Origin: Xestospongia muta
Lineage: Eukaryota > Porifera > Demospongiae > Haplosclerida > Petrosiidae
Direction: 5' to 3'
NCBI GenBank assembly: GCA_963693285.1
Contig: OY848919.1
Coordinates: 8,303,461-8,367,460 of the forward strand
Length of the DNA: 64,000 nt
The stretch's first letter is position 1; the number at the start of each line of letters is the position of its first letter. The notes under the pieces are model-generated. The model was not told where the DNA came from and did no database searches. It saw nothing but the letters and a program-made list of their open reading frames with translations. The position numbers and the translations under genes were made by a program. This document shows, one piece after another, positions 1 through 13,800 of this stretch.

Positions 1-145
1 TAAGTTTTTCAGTCTTAAACATACTAATAAAGTAGTCTAAATAGGTTAAAACTCTAAAATAAAGAGTTTAGAGCTTTTTGAAAGTTAAAAAAGATTAGAA
101 ATGAACTGTGAAAACTGGTTAAATAAACTGATCTAAAGAGTTTAG

Positions 146-290
146 TAAGTTTATCTGTCTTAAATATACTAATAAAGTAGTCTAAATAGGTTAAACCTCT
201 AAAATAAAGAGTTTAGAGCTTTTTGAAAGTTAAAAAAGATTAGAAATTAACTGTGAAAACTGGTTAAATAAGCTGATCTAAAGAGTTTAG
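146..290 (+). repeat. Reference copy of the 145-bp monomer, with internal landmarks
   Basis: This copy is close to the consensus and serves as the numbering reference (1-145). GC is about 23%, and the consensus contains no CpG. Landmarks are AATAAA hexamers at 26-31 and 58-63; dyad AAACTCT(49-55)/AGAGTTT(63-69); overlapping dyad CTCTAAA(52-58)/TTTAGAG(67-73); T5 at 75-79 and A6 at 87-92; dyad TTAAC(102-106)/GTTAA(118-122) around GTGAAAACTG; and dyad CTAAA(133-137)/TTTAG(141-145). The word TAAAGAGTTTAG occurs at both 60-71 and 134-145. The length is close to that of a nucleosome core (about 147 bp), a common property of eukaryotic satellites. No protein-binding function is proven. Confidence 0.9.
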
Positions 291-599
291 TAAGTTTATC
301 TGTCTTATATATACTAAGAAAGTAGTCTAAATAGGTTAAAACTCTAAAATAAAGAGTTTAGAGCTTTTAGAAAGTTAAAAAAGATTAGAAATTAACAGTG
401 AAAACTGGTTAAATAAACTGATCTAAAGAGTTTAGTAAGTTTATCAGTCTTAAATATATTAATAAAGTAGTGTAAATAGGTTAAAACTCTAAAATAAAGA
501 GTTTAGAGCTTTTTGAAGTTAAAAAAGTTTAGAAATTAACTGTTAAAACTGCTTAAATAACCTGATCTAAAGAGTTTAGTAAGTTTATCTGTCTTATAT

Positions 600-3120
600 A
601 TACTAATAAAGTAGTCTAAATAGGTTAAAACTCTAAAATAAAGAGTTTAGAGCTTTTTGAAAGTTAAAAAAGATTAGAAATTAACTGTGAAAACTGGTTA
701 AATAAACTGATCTAAAGAGTTTCGTAATTGTATCAGTCTTAAATATACTAATAAAGTAGTCTAAATAGGTTAAAACTCTAAAATAAAGGGTTTAGAGCTT
801 TTTGAAAGTTAAAAAAGATTATAAATTAACTGTGAAAACTGGTTAAATAAGCTGATCTAAAGAGTTTAGTAAGTTTATCAGTCTTAAATATACTAATAAA
901 GTAGTCTATATAGGTTAAAACTCTAAAATAAAGAGTTTAGAGCTTTTTGAAAGTTAAAAAAGATTAGAAATTAACTGTGAAAACTGGTTAAATAAGCTGA
1001 TCTAAAGAGTTTAGTAAGTTTATCTGTCTTATATATACTAATAACGTAGTCTAAATAGGTTAAAACTCTAAAATAAAGAGTTTAGAGCTTTTTGAAAGTT
1101 AAAAAAGATTAGAAATTAACTGTGAAAACTGGTTAAATAAGCTGATCTAAAGAGTTTAGTAAGTTTATCTGTCTTAAATATACTATTAAAGTAGTCTAAA
1201 TAGGTTAAAACTCTAAAATAAACAGTTTAGAGCTTTTTGAAAGTTAAAAAAGATTATAAATTAACTGTGAAAACTGGTTAAATAAGCTGATCTGAAGAGT
1301 TTAGTAAGTTTATCAGTCTTAAATATACTAATAAAGTAGTCTAAATAGGTTAAAACTCTAAAATAAAAAGTTTGGAGCTTTTTGAAAGTTAAAAAAGATT
1401 AGAAATTAATTGTCAAAACTGGTTAAATAAGCTGATCTAAAGAGTTTAGTAAGTTTATCTATCTTAAATATACTAATAAAGTAGTTTTAATAGGTTAAAA
1501 CTCTAAAATAAAGAGTTTAGAGCTTTTTGAAAGTTAAAAAGATTAGAAATTAACTGTGAAAACTGGTTAAATAAGCTGATCTAAAGAGTTTAGTAAGTTT
1601 ATCTGTCTTAAATATACTAATAAAGTAGTCTAAATAGGTTAAAACTCTAAAATAAAGCGTATAGAGCTTTTTGAAAGTTAAAAAAGATTAAAAATTAACA
1701 GTTAAAACTGGTTAAATAAGCTGATCTAAATAGTTTAGTAAGTTTATCTGTCTTATATATACTAATAAAGTAGTCTAAATAGGTTAAAACTCTAAAATAA
1801 AGGGAATAGAGCTTTTTGAAAGTTAAAAAAGATTAAAAATTAACAGTTAAAACTGGTTAAATAAGCTGATCTAAAGAGTTTAGTAAGTTTATCTGTCTTA
1901 TATATACTAATAAAGTAGTCTAAATAGATTAAAACTCTAAAATGAACAGTTTAGAGCTTTTTGAAAGTTAAAAAATATTAGAAAATAACAGTGAAAACTG
2001 GTTAAATAAGCTGATCCAAAGAGTTTAGTAAGTTTATCTGTCTTATATATACTAATAAAGTAGTCTAAATAGGTTAAAACTCTAAAATGAACAGTTTATA
2101 GCTTTTTGAAAGTTAAAAAATATTAGAAAATAACAGTGAAAACTGGTTAAATAAGATGATCGAAAGAGTTTAGTAAGTTTATCTGTCTTATAAATACTAA
2201 TAAAGTAGTTTAAATAGGTTAAAACTCTAAAATAAAGAGTTTAGAGCTTTTTGAAAGTTAAAAAAGATTAGAAATTAACTGTGAAAACTGGTTAAATAAA
2301 CTGATCTAAAGAGTTTCGTAATTGTATCAGTCTTGAATATACTAATAAAGTAGTCTAAATAGGTTAAAACTCTAAAATAAAGAGTTTAGAGCTTTTTGAA
2401 AGTTAAAAAAGATTATAAATTAACTGTGAAAACTGGTTAAATAAGCTGATCTAAAGAGTTTAGTAAGTTTATCAGTCTTAAATATACTAATAAAGTAGTC
2501 TATATAGGTTAAAACTCTAAAATAAAGAGTTTAGAGCTTTTTGAAGTTAAAAAAGATTAGAAATTAACTGTGAAAACTGGTTAAATAAGCTGATCTAAAG
2601 AGTTTAGTAAGTTTATCTGTCTTATATATACTAATAACGTAGTCTAAATAGGTTAAAACTCTAAAATAAAGAGTTTAGAGCTTTTTGAAAGTTAAAAAAG
2701 ATTAGAAATTAACTGTGAAAACTGGTTAAATAAGCTGATCTAAAGAGTTTAGTAAGTTTATCTGTCTTAAATATACTATTAAAGTAGTCTAAATAGGTTA
2801 AAACTCTAAAATAAAGAGTTTAGAGCTTTTTGAAAGTTAAAAAAGATTAGAAATTAACTGTGAAAACTGGTTAAATAAGCTGATCTGAAGAGTTTAGTAA
2901 GTTTATCTGTCTTAAATATACTAACAAAGTAGTCTAAATAGGTTAAAACTCTAAAATAAAAAGTTTAGAGCTTTTTGAAAGTTAAAAAAGATTAGAAATT
3001 AATTGTTAAAACTGGTTAAATAAGCTGATCTAAAGAGTTTAGTAAGTTTATCTATCTTAAATATACTAATAAAGTAGTCTTAATAGGTTAAAACTCTAAA
3101 ATAAAGAGTTTAGAGGTTTT
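600..3120 (+). repeat. HOR copies 1 and 2 of the 'TTTCGTAATTG' series, about 1.59 kb apart
   Basis: A rare variant, GAGTTTCGTAATTGTATCAG, has its C at 723 and again at 2,317. The offset is 1,594 bp, close to 11 monomers. The same ordered set of private variants follows each: GTCTATATAGG (near 905 and 2,500), ACTAATAACGTAGTC (near 1,040 and 2,630), ACTATTAAAGTAG (near 1,180 and 2,772) and GATCTGAAGAG (near 1,290 and 2,885). A shared order of private variants means that a multi-monomer block was duplicated. Exact edges cannot be fixed by eye because neighbouring monomers are nearly identical. Confidence 0.8.
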
Positions 3121-5219
3121 GAAATTTAAAAAAGATTAGAAATTAACTGTGAAAACTGGTTAAATAAGTTGATCTAAAGAGTTTAGTAACTTTATTAGCC
3201 TTAAATATACTAATAAAGTAGTCTAAATAGGTCAAAACTCTAAAATAAAGCGTATTGAGCTTTTTGAAAGTTAAAAAAGATTAAAAATTAACAGTCAAAA
3301 CTGGTTAAATAAGCTGATCTAAAGAGTTTAGTAAGTTTATCTGTCTTATATATACTAATAAAGTAGTCTAAATAGGTTAAAACTCTAAAATGAACAGTTT
3401 AGAGCTTCTTGAAACTTAAAAAATGTTAGAAAATAACAGTGAAAACTGGTTAAATAAGCTGATCTAAAGAGTTTAGTAAGTTTATCTGTCTTAAATATAC
3501 TAATAAAGTAGTCTAAATAGGTTAAAACTCTAAAATAAAGAGTTTAGAGCTTTTTGAAAGTTAAAAAAGATTAGAAATTAACTGTGAAAACTGGTTAAAT
3601 AAGCTGATCTAAAGAGTTTAGTAAGTTTATCTGTCTCATATATACTAATAAAGTAGTCTCAATAGGTTAAAACTCGAAAATAAAGAGTTTAAAGATTTTA
3701 GAAAGTTAAAAAAGATTAGAAATTAATTGTGAAAACTGGTTAAATAAGCTGATCTAAAGAGTTTAGTAAGTTTATCAGTCTTAATTATACTAATAAAGTA
3801 TTCTAAATAGGTTAAAACTCTAAAATAAAGAGTTTAGAGCTTTTTGAAAGTTAAAAAAGATTAGAAATTAACTGTTAAAACTGGTTAAATAAGCTGATCT
3901 AAAAAGTTTAGTAAGTTTATCTGTCTTATATATACTAATAAAGTAGTCTAAATAGGTTAAAACTCTAAAATAAAGAGTTTAGAGCTTTTTCAAAGTTAAA
4001 AAAGATTAGAAATTAACTGTGAAAACTGGTTAAATAAACTGATCTAAAGAGTTTAGTAATTTTATCAGTCTTAAATATACTAATAAAGTAGTGTAAATAG
4101 GTTAAAACTCTAAAATAAAGAATTTAGAGCTTTTTGAAAGTTAAAAAAGATTAGAAATTAATTGTGAAAACTGGTTAAATAAGCTGATCTAAAGAGTTTA
4201 GTAAGTTTATCTATCTTAAATATACTAATAAAGTAGTCTAAATAGGTTAAAACTCTAAAATAAAGAGTTTAGAGCTTTTTGAAAGTTAAAAAAGATTAGA
4301 AATTAACTGTGAAAACTGGTTAAATAAGCTGATCTAAAGAGTTTAGTAAGTTTATCTGTCTTATCTATACTAATAAAGTAGTCTAAATATGTCAAAACTG
4401 TAAAATAAAGCGTATAGAGCTTTTTGAAAGCTAAAAAGATTAAAAATTAACTGTTAAAACTGGTTAATTAAGCTGATCTAAAGAGTATAGTAAGTTTATC
4501 TGTCTTATATATACTAATAAAGTAGTCTAAATAGGTTAAAAGTCTAAAATGAACAGTTTAGAGCTGTTTTAAAGTTAAAAAATATTAGAAAATAACAGTG
4601 AAAACTGGTTAAATAAGCTGATCTAAAGAGTTTAGTAAGTTTATTTGTCTTATATATACTAATAAAGTAGTCTAAATAGGTTAAAACTTTAAAATGAACA
4701 GTTTAGAGCTTCTTGAAAGTTAAAAAATATTAGAAAATAACAGTGAAAACTGGTTAAATAAGCTGATCTAAAGAGTTTAGTAAGTTTATCTGTCTTAAAT
4801 ATACTAATAAAGTAGTCTAAATAGGTTAAAACTCTAAAATAAAGAGTTTAGAGCTTTTTGAAAGTTAAAAAAGATTAGAAATTAACTGTGAAAACTGGTT
4901 AAATAATCTGATCTAAAGAGTTTAGTAAGTTTATCTATCTTAAATATACTAATAAAGTAGTTTTAATAGGTTAAAACTCTAAAATGAAGAGTTTAGAGCT
5001 TTTTGAAAGTTAAAAAAGATTAGAAATTAATTGTGAAAACAGGTTAAATAAGCTGATCTAAAGAGTTTAGTAAGTTTATCTGTCTTAAATATACTAATAA
5101 AGTAGTCTAAATAGATTAAAACTCTAAAATAAAGAGTTTAGAGCTTTTTGAAAGTTAAAAAAGATTAGAAATTAACTGTGAAAACTGGTTAAATAAGTTG
5201 ATCTAAAGAGTTTAGTAAG

Positions 5220-8200
5220 TTTATCTGTCTTAAATATACTAATAAAGTAGTCTAAATAGGTTTAAACTCTAAAATAAAGAGTTTAGAGCTTTTTGAAAGT
5301 TAAAATAGATTAGAAATTTATTGTGAAAACTGGTTAATAAGCTGATCTAAAGAGTTTAGTAAGTTTATCTATCTTAAATATACTAATAAAGTAGTGTAAA
5401 TAGGTTAAAACTTTAAAATAAAGAGTTTAGAGCTTTTTGAAAGTTAAAAAAGATTAGAAATTAACTGTGAAAACTGGTTAAATAAGCTGATCTAAAGAGT
5501 TTAGTAAGGTTATCAGTCTTAAATATACTAATAAAGTAGTCTAAATAGGTTAAAACTCTAAAATAAAGAGTTTAGAGCTTTTTGAAAGTTAAAAAAGATT
5601 AGAAATTAACTGTGAAAACTGGTTAAATAATCTGATCTAAAGAGTTTAGTAAGTTTATCTATCTTAAATATACTAATAAAGTAGTTTTAATAGGTTAAAA
5701 CTCTAAAATGAAGAGTTTAGAGCTTTTTGAAAGTTAAAAAAGATTAGAAATTAACTGTGAAAACTGTTTAAATAAGCTGATCTAAAGAGTTTAGTAAGTT
5801 TATCTGTCTTAAATATACTAATAAAGTAGTCTAAATAGGTTAAAACTCTAAAATGAACAGTTTAGAGCTTCTTGAAAGTTAAAAAAGATTAAAAATTAAC
5901 AGTTAAAACTGGTTAAATAAGCTGATCTAAAGAGTTTAGTAAGTTTATCTGTCTTATATATACTAATAAAGTAGTCTAAATAGATTAAAACTCTAAAATG
6001 AACAGTTTAGAGCTTTTTGAAAGTTAAAAAATATTAGAAAATAACAGTGAAAACTGGTTAAATAAGCTGATCCAAAGAGTTTAGTAAGTTTATCTGTCTT
6101 ATATATACTAATAAAGTAGTCTAAATAGATTAAAACTCTAAAATGAACAGTTTAGAGCTTTTTGAAAGTTAAAAAATATTAGAAAATAACAGTGAAAATT
6201 GGATAAATAAGCTGATCGAAAGAGTTTAGTACGTTTATCTGTCTTATAAATACTAATAAAGTAGTTTAAATAGGTTAAAACTCTAAAATAAAGAGTTTAG
6301 AGCTTTTTGAAAGTTAAAAAAGATTAGAAATTAACTGTGAAAACTGGTTAAATAAACTGATCTAAAGAGTTTCGTATTTGTATCAGTCTTAAATATACTA
6401 ATAAAGTAGTCTAAATAGGTTAAAACTCTAAAATAAAGAGTTTAGAGCTTTTTGAAAGTTAAAAAGGATTATAAATTAACTGTGAAAACTGGTTAAATAA
6501 GCTGATCTAAAGAGTTTAGTAAGTTTATCAGTCTTAAATATACTAATAAAGTAGTCTTAATAGGTTAAAACTCTAAAATAAAGAGTTTAGAGCTTTTTGA
6601 AAGTTAAAAAAGATTAGAAATTAACTGTGAAAACTGGTTAAATAAGCTGATCTAAAGAGTTTAGTAAGTTTATCTGTCTTATATATACTAATAACGTAGT
6701 CTAAATAGGTTAAAACTCTAAAATAAAGAGTTTAGAGCTTTTTGAAAGTTAAAAAAGATTAGAAATTAACTGTGAAAACTGGTTAAATAAGCTGATCTAA
6801 AGAGTTTAGTAAGTTTATGTCTTAAATATACTATTAAAGTAGTCTAAATAGGTTAAAACTCTAAAATAAAGAGTTTAGAGCTTTTTGAAAGTTAAAAAAG
6901 ATTAGAAATTAACTGTGAAAACTGGTTAAATAAGCTGATCTGAAGAGTTTAGTAAGTTTATCAGTCTTAAATATACTAACAAAGTAGTCTAAATAGGTTA
7001 AAACTCTAAAATAAAAAGTTTAGAGCTTTTTGAAAGTTAAAAAAGATTAGAAATTAATTGTGAAAACTGGTTAAATAAGCTGATCTAAAGAGTTTAGTAA
7101 GTTTATCTATCTTAAATATACTAATAAAGTAGTCTAAATAGGTTAAAACTCTAAAATAAAAAGTTTAGAGCTTTTTGAAAGTTAAAAAAGATTAGAAATT
7201 AATTGTGAAAACTGGTTAAATAAGCTGATCTAAAGAGTTTAGTAAGTTTATCTGTCTTAAATATACTAATAAAGTAGTCTAAATAGGTTAAAACTCTAAA
7301 ATAAAGAGTTTAGAGCTTTTTGAAAGTTAAAAAAGATTAGAAATTAACTGTGAAAATTGGTTAAATAAGCTGATCTAAAGAGTTTAGTAAGTTTATCAGT
7401 CTTAAATATACTAATAAAGTAGTCTAAATAGGTTAAAACTCTAAAATAAAGAGTTTAGAGCTTTTTGAAAGTTAAAATAGATTAAAAATTAACTGTGAAA
7501 ACTGGTTAAATAAGCTGATCTAAAGAGTTTAGTAAGTTTATCTGTCTCAAATATACTAATAAAGCTGTCTAAATAGGTTTAAATTCTAAAATAAAGAGTT
7601 TAGAGCTTTTTGAAAGTTTAAAAAGATTAGAAATTAATTGTGAAAACTGGTTAAATAAGCTGATCTAAAGAGTTTAGTAAGTTTATCTGTCTTAAATATA
7701 CTAATAAAGCAGTCTAAATAGGTTAAAACTCTAAAATAAAGAGTTTAGAGCTTTTTGAAAGTTAAAAAGATTAGAAATTAACTGTGAAAACTGGTTAAAT
7801 AAGATGATCTAAAGAGTTTAGTAAGTTTATCTGTCTTAAATATACTAATAAAGTAGTCTAAATAGGTTTAAACTCTAAAATAAAGAGTTTAGAGCTTTTT
7901 GAAAGTTAAAATAGATTAGAAATTAATTGTGAAAACTGGTTAATAAGCTGATCTAAAGAGTTTAGTAAGTTTATCTATCTTAAATATACTAATAAAGTAG
8001 TGTAAATAGGTTAAAACTTTAAAATAAAGAGTTTAGAGCTTTTTGAAAGTTAAAAAAGATTAGAAATTAACTGTGAAAACTGGTTAAATAAGCTGATCTA
8101 AAGAGTTTAGTAAGTTTATCAGTCTTAAATATACTAATAAAGTAGTCTAAATAGGTTAAAACTCTAAAATAAAGAGTTTAGAGCTTTTTGAAAGTTAAAA

Positions 8201-9880
8201 AAGATTAGAAATTAACTGTGAAAACTGGTTAAATAATCTGATCTAAAGAGTTTAGTAAGTTTATCTATCTTAAATATACTAATAAAGTAGTTTTAATAGG
8301 TTAAAACTCTAAAATGAAGAGTTTAGAGCTTTTTGAAAGTTAAAAAAGATTAGAAATTAACTGTGAAAACTGTTTAAATAAGCTGATCTAAAGAGTTTAG
8401 TAAGTTTATCTGTCTTAAATATACTAATAAAGTAGTCTAAATAGGTTAAAACTCTAAAAAAAGCGTATAGAGCTTTTTAAAAGTTAAAAAAGATTAAAAA
8501 TTAACAGTTAAAACTGGTTAAATAAGCTGATCTAAAGAGTTTAGTAAGTTTATCTGTCTTATATATACTAATAAAGTAGTCTAAATAGGTTAAAACTTTA
8601 AAATAAAGCGTATAGAGCTTTTTGAAAGTTAAAAAAGATTAAAAATTAACAGTTAAAACTGGTTAAATAAGCTGATCTAAAGAGTTTAGTAAGTTTATCT
8701 GTCTTATATATACTAATAAAGTAGTCTAAATAGATTAAAACTCTAAAATGAACAGTTTAGAGCTTTTTGAAAGTTAAAAAATATTAGAAAATAACAGTGA
8801 AAACTGGTTAAATAAGCTGATCCAAAGAGTTTAGTAAGTTTATCTGTCTTATATATACTAATAAAGTAGTCTAAATAGATTAAAACTCTAAAATGAACAG
8901 TTTAGAGCTTTTTGAAAATTAAAAAATATTAGAAAATAACAGTGAAAACTGGATAAATAAGCTGATCGAAAGAGTTTAGTACGTTTATCTGTCTTATAAA
9001 TACTAATAAAGTAGTTTAAATAGGTTAAAACTCTAAAATAAAGAGTTTAGAGCTTTTTGAAAGTTAAAAAAGATTAGAAATTAACTGTGAAAACTGGTTA
9101 AATAAACTGATCTAAAGAGTTTCGTAATTGTATCAGTCTTAAATATACTAATAAAGTAGTCTAAATAGGTTAAAACTCTAAAATAAAGAGTTTAGAGCTT
9201 TTTGAAAGTTAAAAAAGATTATAAATTAACTGTGAAAACTGGTTAAATAAGCTGATCTAAAGAGTTTAGTAAGTTTATCAGTCTTAAATATACTAATAAA
9301 GTAGTCTATATAGGTTAAAACTCTAAAATAAAGAGTTTAGAGCTTTTTGAAAGTTAAAAAAGATTAGAAATTAACTGTGAAAACTGGTTAAATAAGCTGA
9401 TCTAAAGAGTTTAGTAAGTTTATCTGTCTTATATATACTAATAACGTAGTCTAAATAGGTTAAAACTCTAAAATAAAGAGTTTAGAGCTTTTTGAAAGTT
9501 AAAAAAGATTAGAAATTAACTGTGAAAACTGGTTAAATAAGCTGATCTAAAGAGTTTAGTAAGTTTATGTCTTAAATATACTATTAAAGTAGTCTAAATA
9601 GGTTAAAACTCTAAAATAAAGAGTTTAGAGCTTTTTGAAAGTTAAAAAAGATTAGAAATTAACTGTGAAAACTGGTTAAATAAGCTGATCTGAAGAGTTT
9701 AGTAAGTTTATCAGTCTTAAATATACTAACAAAGTAGTCTAAATAGGTTAAAACTCTAAAATAAAAAGTTTAGAGCTTTTTGAAAGTTAAAAAAGATTAG
9801 AAATTAATTGTGAAAACTGGTTAAATAAGCTGATCTAAAGAGTTTAGTAAGTTTATCTATCTTAAATATACTAATAAAGT
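5220..9880 (+). repeat. Tandem duplication of an 18/19-monomer HOR (2.6-2.75 kb)
   Basis: Copy 1 spans roughly 5,220-7,130 and copy 2 roughly 7,826-9,880. The short variant TGGTTAATAAGCTG lies at 5,331 and 7,937, an offset of 2,606 bp or 18 monomers. Downstream the offset becomes 2,750 bp: the TTTCG marker has its C at 6,373 and 9,123. This reflects one extra type III monomer, carrying AAGCGTATAG, near 8,460-8,600 in copy 2. Both copies keep the order of type III, then type II GAACAG monomers, then GATCGAAAGAG, TTTCG, AATAACG, the 3-bp deletion AAGTTTATGTCTTAAAT (near 6,810 and 9,560) and ACTAACAAAG. The last part is also related to the series at 600-3,120. Confidence 0.85.
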
Positions 9881-10849
9881 AGTCTTAATAGGTTAAAACT
9901 CTAAAATAAAGAGTTTAGAGCTTTTTGAAAGTTAAAAAAGATTAGAAATTAACTGTGAAAACTGGTTAAATAAGCTGATCTAAAGAGTATAGTAAGTTTA
10001 TCTGTCTTACATATACTAATAAAGTAGTCTAAATAGGTTAAAACTCTAAAATAAAGCGTATAGAGCTTTTTGAAAGTTAAAAAAGATTAAAAATTAACAG
10101 TTAAAACTGGTTAAATAAGCTGATCTAAAGAGTTTAGTAAGTTTATCTGTCTTATATATACTAATAAAGTAGTCTAAATAGATTAAAACTCTAAAATAAA
10201 GAGTTTAGAGCTTCTTGAAACTTAAAAAATGTTAGAAAATAACAGTGAAAACTGGTTAAATAAGCTGATCTAAAGAGTTTAGTAAGTCTATCTGTCTTAA
10301 ATATACTAATAAAGTAGTCTAAATAGGTTAAAACTCTAAAATAGAGAGTTTAGAGCTTTTTGAAAGTTAAAAAAGATTAGAAATTAACTGTGAAAACTGG
10401 TTAAATAAGCTGATCTAAAGAGTTTAGTAAGTTTATCTGTCTCATATATACTAATAAAGTAGTCTCAATAGGTTAAAGCTCTAAAATAGAGAGTTTAGAG
10501 GTTTTAGAAAGTTAAAAAATATTAGAAAATAACAGTGAAAACTGGTTAAATAAGCTGATCTAAAGAGTTTAGTAAGTTTATTTGTCTTATATATACTAAT
10601 AAAGTAGTCTAAATAGGTTAAAACTCTAAAATGAACAGTTTAGAGCTTCTTGAAAGTTAAAAAATATTAGAAAATAACAGTGAAAACTGGTTTAATAAGC
10701 TGATCTAAAGAGTTAAGTAAGTTTATCTGTCTTAAATATACTAATAAAGTAGTCTATATAGGTTAAAACTCTAAAATAAAGAGTTTAGAGCTTTTTGAAA
10801 GTTAAAAAAGATTAGAAATTTACTGTGAAAACTGGTTAAATAAGTTGAT

Positions 10850-13800
10850 CTAAAGAGTTTAGAAAGTTTATTAGCCTTAAATATACTAATAAAGTAGTTT
10901 AAATAGATTAAAACTCTAAAATAAAGAGTTTAGAGCTTTTTGAAAGTTAAAAAAGATTAGAAATTAACTGTGAAAACTGGTTAAATAAGCTGATCTAAAG
11001 AGTTTAGTAAGTTTATCTGTCTTATATAACTAATAAAGTAGTCTAAATAGGTCAAAACTCTAAAATAAAGCGTATTGACCTTTTTGAAAGTTAAAAAAGA
11101 TTAAAAATTAACAGTCAAAACTGGTTAAATAAGCTGATCTAAAGAGTTTAGTAAGTTTATCTGTCTTATATATACTAATAAAGTAGTCTAAATAGGTTAA
11201 AACTCTAAAATGAACAGTTTAGAGCTTCTTGAAACTTAAAAAATGTTAGAAAATAACAGTGAAAACTGGTTAAATAAGCTGATCTATAGAGTTTAGTAAG
11301 TTTATTTGTCTTATATATACTAATAAAGTAGTCTAAATAGGTTAAAACTCTAAAATGAACAGTTTAGAGCTTCTTGAAAGTTAAAAAATATTAGAAAATA
11401 ACAGTGAAAACTGGTTAAATAAGCTGATCTAAAGAGTTTAGTAAGTTTATCTGTCTTAAATATACTAATAAAGTAGTCTAAATAGGTTAAAACTCTAAAA
11501 TAAAGAGTTTAGAGCTTTTTGAAAGTTAAAAAAGATTAGAAATTAACTGTGAAAATTGGTTAAATAAGTTGATCTAAAGAGTTTAGTAAGTTTATCTGTC
11601 TTAAATATACTAATAAAGTAGTCTAAATAGGTTTAAAATCTAAAATAAAGAGTTTAGAGCTTTTTGAAAGTTAAAATAGATTAGAAATTAATTGTGAAAA
11701 CTGGTTAATAAGCTGATCTAAAGAGTTTAGTAAGTTTATCTATCTTAAATATACTAATAAAGTAGTGTAAATAGGTTAAAACTTTAAAATAAAGAGTTTA
11801 GAGCTTTTTGAAAGTTAAAAAAGATTAGAAATTAACTGTGAAAACTGGTTAAATAAGTTGATATAAAGAGTTTAGTAAGTTTATCTGTCTTAAATATACT
11901 AATAAAGTAGTCTTAATAGGTTAAAACTCTAAAATAAAGAGTTTAGAGCTTTTTGAAAGTTAAAAAAGATTAGAAATTAACTGTGAAAATTGGTTAAATA
12001 AGCTGATCTAAAGAGTTTAGTAAGTTTATCAGTCTTAAAAATACTAATAAAGTAGTGTAAATAGGTTAAAACACTAAAATAAAGAGTTTAGAGCTTTTTG
12101 AAAGTTAAAAAAGATTAGAAATTAAGTGTGAAAACTGGTTAAATAAGTTGATCTAAAGAGTTTAGTAAGTTTATCAGCCTTAAATATACTAATAAAGTAG
12201 TTTAAATAGATTAAAACTCTAAAATAAAGAGTTTTGAGCTTTTTGAAAGTTAAAAAAGATTAGAAATTAACTGTGAAAACTGGTTAAATAAGCTGATCTA
12301 AAGAGTTTAGTAAGTTTATCTGTCTTATATAACTAATAAAGTAGTCTAAATAGGTCAAAACTCTAAAATAAAGCGTATTGAGCTTTTTGAAAGTTAAAAA
12401 AGATTAAAAATTAACAGTCAAAACTGGTTAAATAAGCTGACCTAAAGAGTTTAGTAAGTTTATCTGTCTTATATATACTAATAAAGTAGTCTAAATAGGT
12501 TAAAAATCTAAAATGAACAGTTTAGAGCTTCTTGAAACTTAAAAAATGTTAGAAAATAACAGTGAAAACTGGTTAAATAAGCTGATCTAAAGAGTTTAGC
12601 AAGTCTATCTGTCTTAAATATACTAATAAAGTAGTCTAAATAGGTTAAAACTCTAAAATAAAGAGTTTAGAGCTTTTTGAAAGTTAAAACAGATTAGAAA
12701 TTAACTGTGAAAACTGGTTAAATAAGCTGATCTAAAGAGTTTAGTAAGTTTATCTGTCTCATATATACTAATAAAGTAGTCTCAATAGGTTAAAACTCTA
12801 AAATAAAGAGTTTAGAGCTTTTAGAAAGTTAAAAAAGATTAGAAATTAATTGTGAAAACTGGTTAAATAAGCTGATCTAAAGAGTTTAGTAAGTTTATCA
12901 GTCTTAATTATACTAATAAAGTATTCTAAATAGGTTAAAACTCTAAAATAAAGAGTTTAGAGCTTTTTGAAAGTTAAAAAAGATTAGAAATTAACTGTGA
13001 AAACTGGTTAAATAAGCTGATCTAAAGAGTTTAGTAAGTTTATCTGTCTTAAATATACTATTAAAGTAGTCTAAATAGGTTAAAACTCTAAAATAAAGAG
13101 TTTAGAGCTTTTTGAAAGTTAAAAAAGATTAGAAATTAACTGTGAAAACTGGTTAAATAAGCTGATCTGAAGAGTTTAGTAAGTTTATCAGTCTTAAATA
13201 TACTAACAAAGTAGTCTAAATAGGTTAAAACTCTAAAATAAAAAGTTTAAAGCTTTTTGAAAGTTAAAAAAGATTAGAAATTAATTGTGAAAACTGGTTA
13301 AATAAGCTGATCTAAAGAGTTTAGTAATTTTATCTATCTTAAATATACTAATAAAGTAGTCTTAATAGGTTAAAACTCTAAAATAAAGAGTTTAGAGCTT
13401 TTTGAAAGTTAAAAAAGATTAGAAATTAACTGTGAAAACTGGTTAAATAAGCTGATCTAAAGAGTTTAGTAAGTTTATCTGTCTTACATATACTAATAAA
13501 GTAGTCTAAATAGGTTAAAACTCTAAAATAAAGCGTATAGAGCTTTTTGAAAGTTAAAAAAGATTAAAAATTAACAGTTAAAACTGGTTAAATAAGCTGA
13601 TCTAAAGAGTTTATTAAGTTTATCTGTCTTATATATACTAATAAAGTAGTCTAAATAGATTAAAACTCTAAAATGAACAGTTTAGAGCTTTTTGAAAGTT
13701 AAAAAATATTAGAAAATAACAGTGAAAACTGGTTAAATAAGCTGATCCAAAGAGTTTAGTAAGTTTATCTGTCTTATATATACTAATAAAGTAGTCTAAA

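Noticed and set aside
146..290. Small RNA, tRNA or promoter signals in the monomer (TATATA, TATAAG-like words)
   Set aside because: Such words are expected in sequence of about 23% GC. No tRNA-like fold, conserved box pair or terminator could be supported.
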